Made by a program: the position numbers and the translations under genes. Below the pieces are notes generated by a model, which saw only the letters and a list, made by a program, of their open reading frames with translations, was not told where the DNA came from and made no database searches. DNA of 64,000 bases from Drosophila persimilis (Eukaryota > Arthropoda > Insecta > Diptera > Drosophilidae): positions 1,178,001 through 1,242,000 of the forward strand of contig NW_020825350.1 in the NCBI RefSeq assembly GCF_003286085.1. The letters are read 5' to 3'. Shown here one piece after another: positions 1-12,864 of the stretch; within the stretch, counting starts at the first letter, position 1, and every line of letters starts with the position of its first letter.

Positions 1-1399
1 TGTTAGAATAAGAAAATTATTGCATTAAGATAACGTCAAATACTGTTGAAGCGTTATATATGTGAAATAAATAAATATGAATTGGTATTGTACAAATGTT
101 CTCCTTAAATCAGGTCGTCTAGCATAAATTAGCTTATCTCAGATGATTGTATATTAATTAATTGCCTAATAGTTAAATTCAAGGCGTATACAATTTCAAT
201 AAATTAAAGAGATAAAAATGAAAAAGAAAAACTCTTTAATTTTGATCTCCGGTTGTTTAACATCGAAATATGAACTGTAGCATACAACGCGATGCAACGT
301 AGGTTTCAGGAGCAGATGGAAACTCAAAGGGAGTAGGAAGTACGCGCTGGCTGCGGCTTTTGGTGTGAGTATTGAGGAAATAACATGCGAGTCATAGCAA
401 AGGGCTCTAGCATATGTCCGAAGTAGTAGTAGTTGTGGTTGGCGACTGCTCAGCTTCTGCTGAATATATTCCGATGTGGCATCCATCTAGAATAAAGAGG
501 ACGTGCTAAAACCCATTTATATATAAATATATTACGAATGTTATTAATTGATTTCTTACCAATTGCACCTTGGAATCCCAACACAATTTCCTGGAATCCT
601 TAAACACACTTATAAATTTTGTCGGAAGTGAGTTAATTGGGCGACATGTATTCCTCCGAAAATTCGTGGATGGGTGGTCTCAAAACACCTGCAGGATTTT
701 GCACACACTGTTTGGTGCCACGCCGAAAACCCTACCGACTGTTTGGTACTCAGAGTACGAGCCGACAGTGTACAGGGCAATGGCGACTCACCAAAACAGC
801 AAAGCATGGTCTCTCCATTCTTATACTCTCTTTGCGGAACGCCTCCTTGTTTTCAGGCCATCTGTCTCCAAAAATGTCCCGAACCGCTTTTAAAAAGCAT
901 AAAATATATCTTTGAACTTAAAACTTTGGTTGGATTTAGTAGAATTACTCACAAATGATAGATACCCAGTCAAGCAGCCCATCCTCGCCAAAGTTATAGT
1001 CATTATCATCATTATCCATTGTTAACAACATTATATGATGATGCAAGACAATATTTTGCTGTTAACCACAGCCGAAAAAATTAATACATTTTCATCGATT
1101 TTCACAACAAAAACACAAGTCTTCCGCACAAATACCATGATATTTTCATTGTCATCAGCTGTTTTTGATGGATGGTGGATGGTGCCAGTGTGAATCGGGG
1201 CTTCACATCTGTCATAAAATTCCACCGTTCCCCCGGGATGTTCTCAGTGTGCAGATTAAATTTGTTTACTATTCTGCGTATCAGTGCAAAAATAGAATTT
1301 TGGTACGCTAAAATTAGGAACAAGGGAATAGGTACAAATATAGAAAGCCATTTTGTAGACGGGCGAATTGGTATTACAAAAATCGATCGATCGGCAAAG
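1..1399. other. AT-rich intergenic DNA, no gene seen
   Basis: The stretch has short chance reading frames only. None has family motifs, codon bias or splice signals that would support a gene. No repeat family was recognised here. Confidence 0.5.
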
Positions 1400-1640
1400 G
1401 CCGCGGGCCTACTTTATACCCGATACCCAGTCAGTATGTGAGCCTCTGCATTATGTAATTTATTGAATATATTTTATACGTTGTCGGACGAACTAATTTT
1501 TTGTGTGGGTAATTTGAGTATATTAGAGTTTATCTGTTTCCATTTTTCGATTACGCACACTGAACGAGGAAGAGTGTGTGCGTAGGAGAGAAAGCGAGAA
1601 TGAATAAGCGCGTGGCTACGCTACATTTTCTATAATAATG
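1400..1640 (-). mobile_element. DINE-1-related fragment
   Basis: It starts with an inverted form of the DINE-1 end (TATACCCGATACCCAGTCAG) followed by GTGAGCCTCTG. Both also occur in the fragment at 19.16 kb. Its far part has the GCGTGGCTACGC block that appears as GCGTAGCCAC in the full copies at 12.9 and 35.6 kb. Most of the element is missing, so the assignment rests on these short shared blocks. Confidence 0.4.
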
Positions 1641-3663
1641 ATTCAATGATAATATGATAATATAATAATGACTCTAAATTAATCAAAGCATAAAGTTTCC
1701 TTCGCCCATTTTCCAGCCTTCTCGCAGAATGCAATACCTAGCTTTTGTCAATGTAAGCGCCTATTTCATCGATAGCAAACTCGCAGGCTTGTATGTATGC
1801 ATATAAGGATCAATTATTACGGCAAATGGGATCAGTTTCGCGTGGAATTTTTCTGGCTGCCTTGCAGTTTCCACCCAAGATTATATACATACATATCTGG
1901 TACATACATATAACGCTTCTGGCCACCGACACCGGTGAAAAAACGCCAACAAAAATGGGAGGACAGAAGCAGAATCGAAAAAATAAATCTCATCATAAGC
2001 ATGCTATACACATATGCAAATCAATAAAATCTAAGCCCATCGCACAGTGCACGGCAGTGGACAAAAGGCGTTTAAAGGTCACATACGTTTTCGTCGGTTC
2101 ATCGTCAAATATTCCCGCTCTTTTTACACTCAAAAAACAAAATCATTAAATAAAAAAAATTTCAAAAGTATATCTTTATTATTTCGGAATTCCGCTAGAT
2201 TGGGAAAAGCCCACTGTGCATCGGTGCCACAGGCACACGCAGCTACTGACCCGTAACATGTGTCGCATGTCCCCAGCGGGCCCCGCCTTCTTTCCATCTG
2301 CCCCGAGCGGATGCCTGCGTGTGAGTGTAGTATAAGCCGCAAGAAGATTTTCGACAACGAGACCCAGCAAAATGTGAAAACCAAAGAATTAGTGCCCTGT
2401 CGCCTGTCCCTGACCCGCATGGCCGGTCCCTGTCAAGACATAACAATGATAAGGTAAGGTCCTTCTACTTAGCGGTCTCTCTAGCAAAGCGTATTCAGTG
2501 GAGTATTCGAGGGACACCAAGCCCTGAAAGAGGGAAAGATAGCTTCTGGCTAACAAAATATGGTAGCCGGGGAGCCGGCTCGCCTTACCCAATTATTATA
2601 TGCCTCGGACCAAACCATGAGGAGTCTGGGTTGGAAGGGGTGGGCTCGGAGAGCAGTGCGTCCTCTCATAAGCTTTTTTCCATTCCCTAGTGTCAACGGA
2701 GGCGTCGACGTCGCACAGTGGAGCCTCAGCCGAAAAGCGGTGTCCAAAGTCATTTTTTGAGTGAATGATTTTGATAACTTTAATGTACGCATTTGGTTGA
2801 GAACTTTCCGGGGCTGTACAAAATGGAAACTTTGAGAAATCAGATTCTTAGTTTATATCTTGCCTTCAAAGTTCAGCATTTTTTCAGTGCGCAGAAATTT
2901 ACTGAATTTTTATGCAAACACTGCAACATTCAGGTCGAATAAAATTAGCTTTTTATCGTATGATTATCTGTTGGTCTGCTTTTTTCGGGTGCACTCATTG
3001 TTAACTGCTTATCAACAAAAATGAACGAAGAAGTTTTTCAAACTGTCTTTCTTTTTTTTTCAAAATTGATTTGAGTTGCAGAAATGCCCCTGAAAGCTTC
3101 CAATGATTTTCATCTTAAGTATTCTTTAATATTTTTTTACCTGAACTTCGTCATTCGGCGCTGGCAATGACAGCAATGCTAGGGAAATTCGAAAGCTTGG
3201 ATGCATCCTGGTGAATCCTTATAATTCTTAAGCAACAAAGAGACAAGATAAATAAAGTACCGATTAATAGCAGTAAATCAAGTAATCAAGCGAGTCAATC
3301 TAGAAAAATTCAATAGTGGGGACAAAATTACTTGATTCCAATTTTTTCCGAATGTCCGGATTCATCCAATATTGGTTCATCGGCTTACCCCAGAGCCGCC
3401 AATAGCACAAGGAACAATTGATTGCTCTCAAGAATGTCTGAATACCCGTAGAACTTGTGATAAGAGAAGGGATTTTATTCGTTTTAAAGCTTCTAGACAC
3501 CGTAGAACAGTATATTTTACTCATACAAAACAAATTATGAAAGATTTCCCTTTCGGCACAGTTCCCTTTCATGAAATAAAATAACTTTATTCGTCCAGAA
3601 ATGGCCGAAGTCTCTACTGTGCGTCGGTGTATCCACATCATGGGCTGGCAGTTTACAATTTGC
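1641..3663. other. Intergenic DNA without recognised genes
   Basis: Several short overlapping frames exist on both strands between 2.0 and 2.8 kb, where GC content rises. None shows a domain, a conserved motif or a plausible exon structure. No repeat family was recognised. Confidence 0.45.
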
Positions 3664-3665
3664 AG

Positions 3666-3681
3666 CACACACACACACATC

Positions 3682-3712
<31 letters not shown>
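3666..3712. repeat. (CA)n microsatellite
   Basis: Two runs of CA dinucleotides are separated by CATCCATA (about 14 and 28 bases). The long minus-strand frames over this run encode low-complexity VC repeats and are artefacts. Confidence 0.95.
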
Positions 3713-3716
<4 letters not shown>

Positions 3717-3872
3717 TCTCTCCCACTGCGCTGCTTCTTGCTGTTCCATTCGGTGCTGTTGATGATGTTGTTCTCTTTGCATAAGCGTACGTGCCCCAGT
3801 GTGTGTGAGGTGTTTGGTTAAGCACATAATTAATACGAAATTTGATTGCCTCTGCCGCGATGGGACAGGAAG

Positions 3873-3909
3873 AAGCAGCAGCAGCAGCGGCAGCAGCAGC
3901 AGCAGCGGC
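3873..3909. repeat. (CAG)n trinucleotide repeat
   Basis: This is an imperfect AGC/CGG-interrupted trinucleotide run. Read on the minus strand it gives a poly-alanine stretch. No supported gene surrounds it. Confidence 0.9.
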
Positions 3910-6900
3910 GACAGGCGTCGGATGCGGGTGTGGTGCTTGTGTGTAGATGTGGACGTGGGCGTGAAAGAGAGTGAAGGAGAGACGTGGGAGGGACGGTGGA
4001 AGGTGGAAAGTCAAATTAAAGTAAACCTGACTGACTGACGCTGCGTTCCAGTCTGCCACCCCGCTCCCCGCTTGCACCCCGCAAGCGGTTTGCCGCTTAA
4101 ACGCTTGCGGTTTAATTAATCGACTCACTAGCCGTATGCCCCTGCCTCCCATTCCCCCCAACCGATTGGAGTGACTTCCTGTCGCTGCGGCTTTCCCCCA
4201 CCTCTCGCTTGCCCCGCTCACCGATTCCTTTGTATTTCTCAATGTGAAGGCTTTTTAATAACTTGGCCAAGTGCCTTGCCCCCCCACCCCAAGGGACATT
4301 TCAGGCAGCCAGCCATCCAGCCAGCCAGCCAGCCAGCCATCTCTGCCTGGCGGAAGATAAAAAACTTTAACTTTTGTTGGCGGTAGCTGCTTATGGCCGA
4401 AAATAAATCAAGCACCAAACTACTTTCGGCCCGAATGATTAATTAACTGAATTTTGTGCTCGACCACGTCCGACTCGCGATGCCCCCGCCAGATTCAAAG
4501 CTCCAGCTCCAACTTTGGCCACATTTCGACTTCTGTGTATGTACCCCAAAGAAAATGTACTAAAGCAGTCGCGGAAAATCCGAAATTCGTCTTCACGATG
4601 GACCATTGAGCATGAAAACTTAATCTTCTAATTGTGGCCTAATCGGTAAATCGGCCATGATTGTTATTGTTTTGAGTACTTGCAACACACATGTACCACC
4701 TACCTTGGAGTACGCGTCATCGAGGACATTGTGATGACAGTTTAATGTAGTCGATGACTTTGGCAATGACACGCCTTACGGTCACGTGATGACTCTAATC
4801 AAAGGTGTGTGTATGCATCGGTTGGCAATACAATTGTGTACAACTCTCCGCAAAATTAAATTAAATTAATTAAAACTACATATTTTTCTTATTTTGGAAC
4901 CTATCTCTTATGGGCAGGAAAAACGGCACCACAGCCGACGGAAAAAGGATATTTTATTGGGGCCAATCAAGCAGTGCAGTAGCTCTCCTCACCACTCTCT
5001 CCTATGCTCAACAACAAAAAAGAACATATGTACTTATGTATGTACACGTGTATGTAAGTATATATGTAGTGGACGCAATATACCCTTGGGTGGGACGCCA
5101 CAGCACAAGATTCCAATTTTCTGTGGGCGCCACTTGAAAGTCTGCGCTAAGATATTATAAATGTGCTCGTTGGCAGTGGTTTCTGTTGCTTCTGCTTCTG
5201 CTGTTGCTGCTGTCCGAGTCCGAGTCGGAGTCCGGGTGGCATGAATTATGTGCGCATTTTACGCCCGTTCCCATCACAATTAACCGTAAGTGATGAGGCG
5301 GAGTCCAAGCACTCCGCCCGCACTCTGCCCGCTTCTTTCGCTTGTAAATGCATCCCCTGGCAACGACAAGCGATTCGGTTCTATTATTGCTCTCCGGCAT
5401 TGTTCAAGTGGTGCCGGCCCACTTCAGCCCATTACACTCGAGCTTAAGGAAAACAGTTCAAGGGAGTCTGGCTATCGATGACCCTGCCTTCCTGCCTTCC
5501 TGCCATCCTGCTTCCCTGCCTCCCTTCCTTCCGGCCAGCAGTTATTATGGAGATTTCATTACACTATTCGATAGATTAACTGCAGCCCCGCGCAAAGGAA
5601 GACAATAGCACGCTTTCAGTGTTCATTTGCATTGTTCGGAAGCTGGAGCTGCCAGTCTTGAAAAAAAGTTAAAAAAATGGGAAACCATTGGATAGACTTA
5701 TTCACGAAACTTTTCGATCTCTTGAATTATGGTTTCGCTGTGCGGCTTGTACTCGTAGATTAAATAAATTCAGAAATTTTTCAGGATTTATAAGCTGTCA
5801 AAAATATTTGACAAAAGTTGTTTCATGATATCGTCAGTTTAGTTGCATTGATCGAGTACTGTGATTTAAATTATTGCTTAAAGGACATTGCCATACATTA
5901 ATTACCTTATTATTAAAACCTGTTTTATTTGTCTGAAACTTATCCGTGGATTAATCAAACTGACAATTGAATTTCCGGGCCACAGTCGCTCGGCAACACC
6001 AGATAAAATGTACAATGGTTGGCCATTGTTCAAAGAAATCCAATTAGTTCTTCAACAAGGCTGTGAATGTGTATGTGTATGTGTATCCTCTGCCCCCCTC
6101 TGCACGCTGCCAACGAGCAAACCCCCTGGGATAATAAGCAGCTTAAGTTGCTGCAGAGGTCTGAAGACCGTAGCCAGTAGTCTGTCCGTACTGTCCGGAC
6201 GGTCCGGAGTCGGACAGCAACGGAAAACCGACATCCGACATCCTACCCAGCGCACGGAGCGTATAAAGAAGTATAAGAAGAAAACTTGTTAACGCCAAAA
6301 TCGAAGCGGGAGGAGCTGGAGCTGGAGCTGGAGTTGGAGCAACAGCATTATACAGATTGAATTGAGACGTTAGGCGAATGACAGAGATGGAGATTTCCCT
6401 CAGGTACCCAAGGCAGCCGCAGCTACGGAACAGGAACCAGACCCAGACCCAGACCCAGACCCAGACCCAGACCCAGAGCCACAGCAGCATCAGATGATGA
6501 GCGTAGCCATTGTGTAAGCCAAAGCCAAAAATGGCAGCTCTCGATATGATAATGATACAATTTCGATGAAGCTTAACAAGGATTAGCCAATGAATCGAAC
6601 GATGGAGCTACAGCTGGATGCCGAAACGAGAGTGCGAACCATGATGGCAGCTAATTGGCAGCGAGAATCCTCCTCATCTGCCCATCTTGCTCCCGTTTCT
6701 CACCCAACCAAGTGGCAATCAGCCATAATGCCCCAACAGCCGGGCCAAGTCTGAAACAGCGATGCAAGTGACAATTTATTAATAAACAGAAGCAGCATCC
6801 AGCCAAGCTGGGAGGCGGCAGCAGGACGGAACGGAAGCAGAAGAAGGGGCAGGAGCAGGAGCAGGAGCAGGAGTGTCTGTCAATTACCAGAACGGGCTAT

Positions 6901-8117
6901 AAATTGCATGTCAGTCGCTTGGGTTCCCTTACCAATTAGGTGCTGGGAATCGAAGAGAAAATGCTGCGTTTAATGGCACCCATAAATTCTGCAGCCTGTC
7001 AATGGGAGGCAGGCATACGTCTGAGGCGGCAGCGGATTACATAAATTGGAGGCATGGACATAGGAACGATTGACATAATTCAGAGAGGACAAAGATCGAT
7101 TGATTGCGAAAACTGAGACACGATAAAAAGATCGGACATCAGAGAATCACCATCGAGCAAGGCGCAATGAATGATATCGATTTACATACATATGTACCTA
7201 CAGACATCCTGAATCCCATCATAGACTAGAAAGTAAAACTCTATCGGTCTGTGAACTGTTGATGTGCGACCAATTAAGCAATAAAATATGCAACGGAAGT
7301 CAACAAAAATGTACCTTTAATTACTTCGAATGCTCACCATCGTGCCTATCGTAAGTTCAGTCTTTATTTCATTTAATTGAAACATTCAATCAATTAAGTC
7401 CCTTATCAATCAATCCATTATACATAAATTTATTTACGGAAATTCATCAGCGATTAATCAAAACTTCCGATGGAAAGACTTCGGAAGGCAATTTGAAGTT
7501 GAGTCTCGATTGGCTTATTTTGACCAACGGTAACGCGTCCATCTAAGGTGACCAGCAGATAGCAGTCTTAACCAGGCCAGAGGCTCCAAAATCTAGGGCA
7601 AAGACACACAATCAGAGCCCGGGCGCCAAATGCGGAATCAAATTAAGGAAAGTGCACAAACAGTGATAAGGCACTCTGGCAAGCAGGCAGATGGATGGGA
7701 TCCGTTCGCCTCGACCGAAACTGCAGTCGAGTCCTGCCTCGAGTGCACCTCGCAGAAGAGCGAGGAATAGTACCAGGTCCGCAGCCAGAGCTGAGGCTGG
7801 GGCCGCAACCGCAACCGACAGATGGCGGCCAGTGCCAGTGCCAGTGCCAGGGCAGGGTAGGGTAGGGCAGGGCACGTTCTTTGGGTTGTCAACTGTAAAG
7901 TAGGGTAGATTACAGTGCTTTGCATGATGATGCCACTAGCGAACGAGCAAAGATGCCAGTGCCTGACAATGTAGGGCCAAGAAAGAGCGAGTGAGTTTCG
8001 ACATGTCCAATGCCCCTTAGAGGCATTGTGTCTTGTGCTACTAAGCTTTTTAGTACGAGTAGCGTACATATTGTTTATTGTGGTATATTGTAGGGGCCGA
8101 AAGAGCGTAAGATGCGT
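3910..8117. other. Intergenic DNA with scattered simple repeats
   Basis: No gene is supported. Low-complexity tracts are a CAGC tetramer run (4,305-4,340), a CCTGCCTT-type pyrimidine tract (about 5,490-5,530), a GGAGCT run (about 6,310-6,335), a CCCAGA hexamer run (about 6,438-6,478) and CAGTGC/GGGTAG runs near 7,830-7,870. Long open frames over these tracts (for example 6,143-6,490 and 7,638-8,069, minus) are products of the repeats. Confidence 0.5.
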
Positions 8118-8154
8118 ATATAAGAACGATTGCGAGGGCTCGACAAGTCAGTTG
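8118..8154 (+). promoter_or_regulatory. Putative RNA polymerase II core promoter (TATA plus Inr)
   Basis: TATATAAG lies at 8,118-8,125. TCAGTT, the Drosophila initiator consensus, lies at 8,149-8,154, placing +1 at the A of 8,151. The spacing (about 31 bases from TATAAG to +1) is the canonical one. An AGACAC downstream-promoter-like match sits near +29. The promoter could belong to a host gene or to the LTR of an unrecognised element. Confidence 0.5.
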
Positions 8155-8845
8155 GATTCAAGACGGGGTCAGATTGAAGACACGGGGTTCGGGTGAGTGC
8201 AAGGTCCAATGTACTTTTTACAGTATTTTAGTTCCTGAAATAAAGTAAAAAGTAATAAGTGAAATACATTTTAAAAGTGTAAGGGAAATCGTTATTTCTT
8301 ACACAGAAAACAGAAACATAAACGACATTAACAGATTTTTACAACATACATCAATCCAGTCCACAAACAGCTTGCTCACTTAATGCAATACTTGTGAGGA
8401 AAAAATGTAAAAGCCAACAACACACACATCCCATTACTCAACTTTTGGACAGCACCAAAGAAAGCGACTCGACCAAATAAAATTCACCAGGCTCCGATTG
8501 GGCCACTCAACTATAAAGAAGGAAAACAAAAAAACCTTCAAAAACCCAAATGTCACCCAATACCTAAGCAATCTCTCCACAGAAGGCATACAACTAATGA
8601 CAGAATATCAAAAAGGAACAAAGATATGGTTTACACATACCACGACATCTAAAAACTTAATTTAAAGAAAACTCTGCTGCTCCATCGAGTTTACACAAGT
8701 TTATCTGTAGATATTGTAGATGGCATACATTTAAATAATTGTATAGCCTATGGCCCTGGCATGGCAGCTAGGACTATTAAGATCTCATGTCGGACTCGGC
8801 TTTGCAAGCGGTTCCTGACATCAAATAAATAAAATTTAAAGTTTA
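8151..8845 (+). other. Putative short two-exon transcription unit
   Basis: Starting at the initiator, exon 1 (8,151-8,193) ends in a consensus donor, CGG followed by GTGAGT. An acceptor (TTATTTCTTACACAG) ends at 8,306, giving a 113-bp intron. Exon 2 would run to about 8,845, just after two overlapping AATAAA signals at 8,824-8,833. No long open frame spans exon 2, so this would be non-coding, a decayed gene, or the start of a gene with other downstream exons. A lysine-rich out-of-frame stretch at 8,510-8,650 faintly resembles a LINE gag, which I could not confirm. Confidence 0.3.
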
Positions 8846-10279
8846 TTTACGTCGGATTTTGTTTTGATTTTAATTATAATTTAACTACAGAACTTCTCGT
8901 ATTATCAGATTCGATATACCCCAGGAAAAATGAGGTCGTGGGCAGGGACCGCGACCTGGCGCCGGTCCAAGGATATACGAGTAGCAGCAGAAAAGGAAAC
9001 AGTCGAATAGGAAGAGGAAGCACCAGAGAGACATCGTCTTTTGCAAAGACAACGCACAACTAATTGAGAGAGTAGGAAGAAAAGAAATATAGAGAGAGCG
9101 AACAAGAGAGAGGTGTGTGTGTGTGTGTGTGTGTGTGTAGTGTATGGGGGTGAGAGATAAAAAAGCTAGCAAAGGAGAAAGGCTAAAAGGCAGGATACGT
9201 TCCAATGACATCCTATAGACTACGGACCCCGGACATGCACTGGGCCAGTAACTCGAGTAATTGGTAGCACGCCCACTACCCCCAATACCCCCACTACATC
9301 CACTTAGTCAGTCACCTCCCTTTGCCCCAACGTCCGCAGACGGGATCCATCCACCCAGTGCCATTTCTCATCTTGATTGTGTTGAGGAGGTCGGGGCGGG
9401 GTCCGCAAATGTGTCTTTGTCAGTGCGTCAGTGGAGCGTGTCACGTTGCAATGCCAGCATCATGAGCTCGAGCTCGGGAAACTCCCAACTCTAGGCCCCA
9501 CATCCACCACATCACCCCACATCATCCCACACTACCCACTCACCGCAGCCCTATCCTTCCCTGACTCACGCAAAATGCTTTGGCATATCAAAAGTGAAAC
9601 TTTGACACATAATTTCTCGCATGGATTTTCACTTTGACGGCATATAAAGGATGACAATGCCGCATGCCTTTTGTGGAAGCCAGCTGGAATGACTCCGGCA
9701 GGGAGAGGTCGGGGGACCAACAGCTGAATCGAGGTGCACGAGGACATCTCGAAACCTATCCGTCTTTGAGGGCTCCCTTATCGCTCCTGGCAACGCCCTA
9801 TTGCCATTGAATTGGTTTCGATGCGATACCAATTTCATCATCAGTATCAATATGGATGGTTGGGCAATGCTGTCACGAGACTAGACTAGAAGAATATTCA
9901 TAAAAATTATTAAATTTGATGACGAGCAACGATGATCCGTTCCTTTAAACAACGACGAGAAATAATTATTCAACAACGACGATCGGCAGAAAAAAGGGCG
10001 ATGCAACGATAATCGCTGTACATATATCAACATTTACTTAACATTATTAACGACAACTAAAAATGATCAATTAAACCTTATAATAAATAAAAGCCCCACG
10101 AATATTAACTAAAAACTGTGGGTTAAGAACGATCCTCTTTAGAGTATGTAAATGTGTGTATCCACATTTCCCTAAAATATTCGATTACCAACTAGCTTTA
10201 ATTGTTTATTTTAATTGTAATGCAACTGTGTTTATAAATTGAACCGTTTATTAAAATTATAATTTAAATAAAATAATTA
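8846..10279. other. Intergenic DNA with a (GT)n tract
   Basis: A (GT)n run lies at 9,113-9,138. The rest is low-complexity or unique sequence. The 9.9-10.3 kb part is very AT-rich and may include the 3' tail of the LINE that follows. No gene is supported. Confidence 0.5.
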
Positions 10280-11300
10280 ACAATTTTAAATATACATACA
10301 TGCGAGGTCAGGTGCCATAAATAACGTTGTTTTGACGTCGAGGAAAACTTGGGGGATCATCTTGTCAGATAAACTGATCATGTCCCTGCTAATTGAGTTG
10401 TTTGCGTATCCTTGTAGCGACATGTTTCCCGATGCTACGAAAAGATTCATGGTCAGAGTAGTTAGAGCGAGTTGAGAAGACTGGGGAATAAGACTGATGA
10501 GGGCAGTGCATTCCACCTCACCAGAGAGAAGTTTGTGGAGAAAGGGAGTTTCATGGCAAACTCTACGGCTTTCAAGAAAGCGGTTGTTAATTAGACGCAG
10601 CCGACTCTCATAAAAAGGAAGATGTCTAGAAGGTTCAAAATGAAGTCCGCGGAAGGCAAAGATGAGGAATTGTTTTTGAACAGATTCGAGCATATCTTGA
10701 CATTTTTGTAATGAGGAACCATTAGGAATGAGGAAACATTAAGTATAAGTGGTATATTAAATTCCATAGACCATATTTTGATAAAAACCAAGGACTCTTT
10801 TGGCTTTATTCGAAATAGCGAATTAAAACGAAAACATAAATTAGGTACAAGAATACTGCCCAAGTCATTAAAATGAATACATTTTAGAGATAACAAACCT
10901 ACAAAATTTTTAGGATCGCCTTTAAAGTTGAGCTTGCATGGAAGCAGAAGTGTGGAAAAAAGATAACTTCTCTTCTCGGCAGCTTGCCACCACACTGAAA
11001 CTTCTTATAGCAGAGTTGGTTTCACCAGCGAGGAGTGTACAGCATGGTAAAGAGGATGAGGTCCATCTTGTCCGCGTTAAAACTGAGCTACACTTCTTCC
11101 CCTCAATCACGTATCTGACTGAGTTCGATAATGCAACTAAGGTTTGATGGACACACTTCCGTAATAAGTATCGTTGATACCGGGGCTTGACGGCGGAATG
11201 AAGGAATGATGAGTTGGAGATTGCGTCTGCCACCAACCTCCGTAGCTCGTCGAGTGGTGCGGGCCTGTCGTATGCGATTTAGCAGGATGTTACCAACAGT
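10280..11300 (-). mobile_element. Decayed non-LTR retrotransposon (LINE), 3' part of reverse transcriptase
   Basis: On the minus strand, broken frames give the back half of a LINE reverse transcriptase. A NADKMDLILF-like palm/thumb segment (about 11,060) is followed by KCIHFNDLGSILVPNLCF (about 10,860), matching the usual KDLGV.FD..L.F block. Next comes WSMEFN, and then the C-terminal SVQKQFLIFAFRGLHF...LPFYESRLRLIN segment followed by ESRR (10,550-10,690), typical of Drosophila LOA/Bilbo/jockey-group elements. The copy is truncated at its 5' side and needs several frame changes, so it is dead. Family name within the LINEs is inference. Confidence 0.65.
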
Positions 11301-12864
11301 CGATTTTCTTTACTTTATATCAACAATAGCCAGGTCATAGCCAGTGCTCTAATGAGACATGAGGTAAGAATAGATTCCCTTTCGTACGAGTACGGCGCTT
11401 CTATTCCTGCTAACCGATAGTGGGTAGAAGTTGTTATAATCAGAGAAATTTGGAGAGATTCATGGGTGGCTGGCTCAACCACGCCCAACGTGTTGACTGC
11501 CCCCATCAGGTCGCTGTCCACCTCCTCCTCTGAGACCTCGCCTGCTTGCTGATCTGGAGGATCACATGCTGGCCCACCTCGTTGAGTAATGGGCTACGAG
11601 TCTGCAGCACCTGTCAGTCTGCCATCGGCATCCGAGCTCTGCCTTTGTAGCAGCTTGGCTTTGGGATAGACGGGATCAGCTCCCTGTGTATTACCTCCAG
11701 ACCCACTAAGCTAGTCGGTGCTTCATCGGAGTAAGAATGTTAAAATAATATGAATAGAATTTGCCACATCCTGTCTTTTAGTGCCGGAAAGGTCCTTGAG
11801 TTTTCTTTTCTCTTGCGTGCAGCGTGAGTGTAAAGAAATTATGTTGCATTGTATATTAATTAATAATCTCTTGAAGGTTTTGCCATTGCTTTGCAGCTCT
11901 GGCTTCGTTGGATATCTGGTTCTCTGCTATTTGTGGTTGGGTGCTTTGATGGTTGGAGCGGCAGGGAGTGCGTGTACGAGTGTAACATGCGAAAGCAATA
12001 TTCGTTGCTTTTTTTCTGGTTGTTGGCTCCATCCTCCATCCTGTTGGCTTTTGTTGCTGCAGACCTTTTGTTCGATTTGGCGCTAGTGTTGGCCTCCCCG
12101 CTGCGTCTCTGTGTCGAGAAACTTTCATGGCTGCCTACCCACGCCCTTTGTATTCCCTTTCTGAGGGAGCTAAGGCATTGGCCAGAGGCTTCCGGAAAAA
12201 ATATGTATAGTGCATAATTTGCCGACTGGCAACTGTCATTTTATCCGTTCTATAATATATTTCTGTGCCAGCAAGTGGCACCGAGCTGATGATATCTGGC
12301 AAGAAAATGTAGATCGGATCACTATCTCTTTGATAGCTGGCACTAAAGCAAGCCAGTTATTTATCAAGGAGCTGCGGCTAAAAGGGTATGTAAAGCAGCG
12401 ACCTCCGCCCCTTTTTCCTTGCATCTTTCTTTGGCTGCTGCTGTTTTTGTTGGCATCCTACGGCCTCTCTCCATTTTTGTGCATGAGGGTTAACAATGTG
12501 ATTTACATTTAATTAAAATCGTATTTACACAAACAAACACGGAACTGCGATGCCGGAGTCTATGCCGATGCCGATGCCGATTCCGATGCCGCCTCTGTGT
12601 CTTCATCTCAGTGCTCTGCCGCATCATTAGGCTCTGGAAGATGGCGATGGAAAATGGAATATTCAGCTTGGTCCTGGAGCAGGTGTTTCCCTGCCATTCG
12701 TATGTCAACTTGATGTCGACGTTGACAGGACGACACGGAAATAATAGGTTGGTGCCATCGTTCGCTGATGGAAGCTATAAATAAAAGTCCTCCACCTCGG
12801 GCAAGCAAAATGGCAAACACCTCACAAAATGTCGCCAAATGTGATTGACTTGTGCCTAACTTTT
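11301..12864. other. Intergenic DNA, possibly including more LINE sequence
   Basis: The 11.3-11.75 kb part may continue the LINE at 10.3 kb upstream (minus), but no diagnostic motif was found. The rest has short frames only. A GCCGAT hexamer run lies near 12,560-12,590. No gene is supported. Confidence 0.4.

Noticed and set aside
3535-4242. 235-codon minus-strand frame
   Set aside because: It is generated by CA and CAG microsatellites (poly-VC and poly-A tracts) with no surrounding gene structure.
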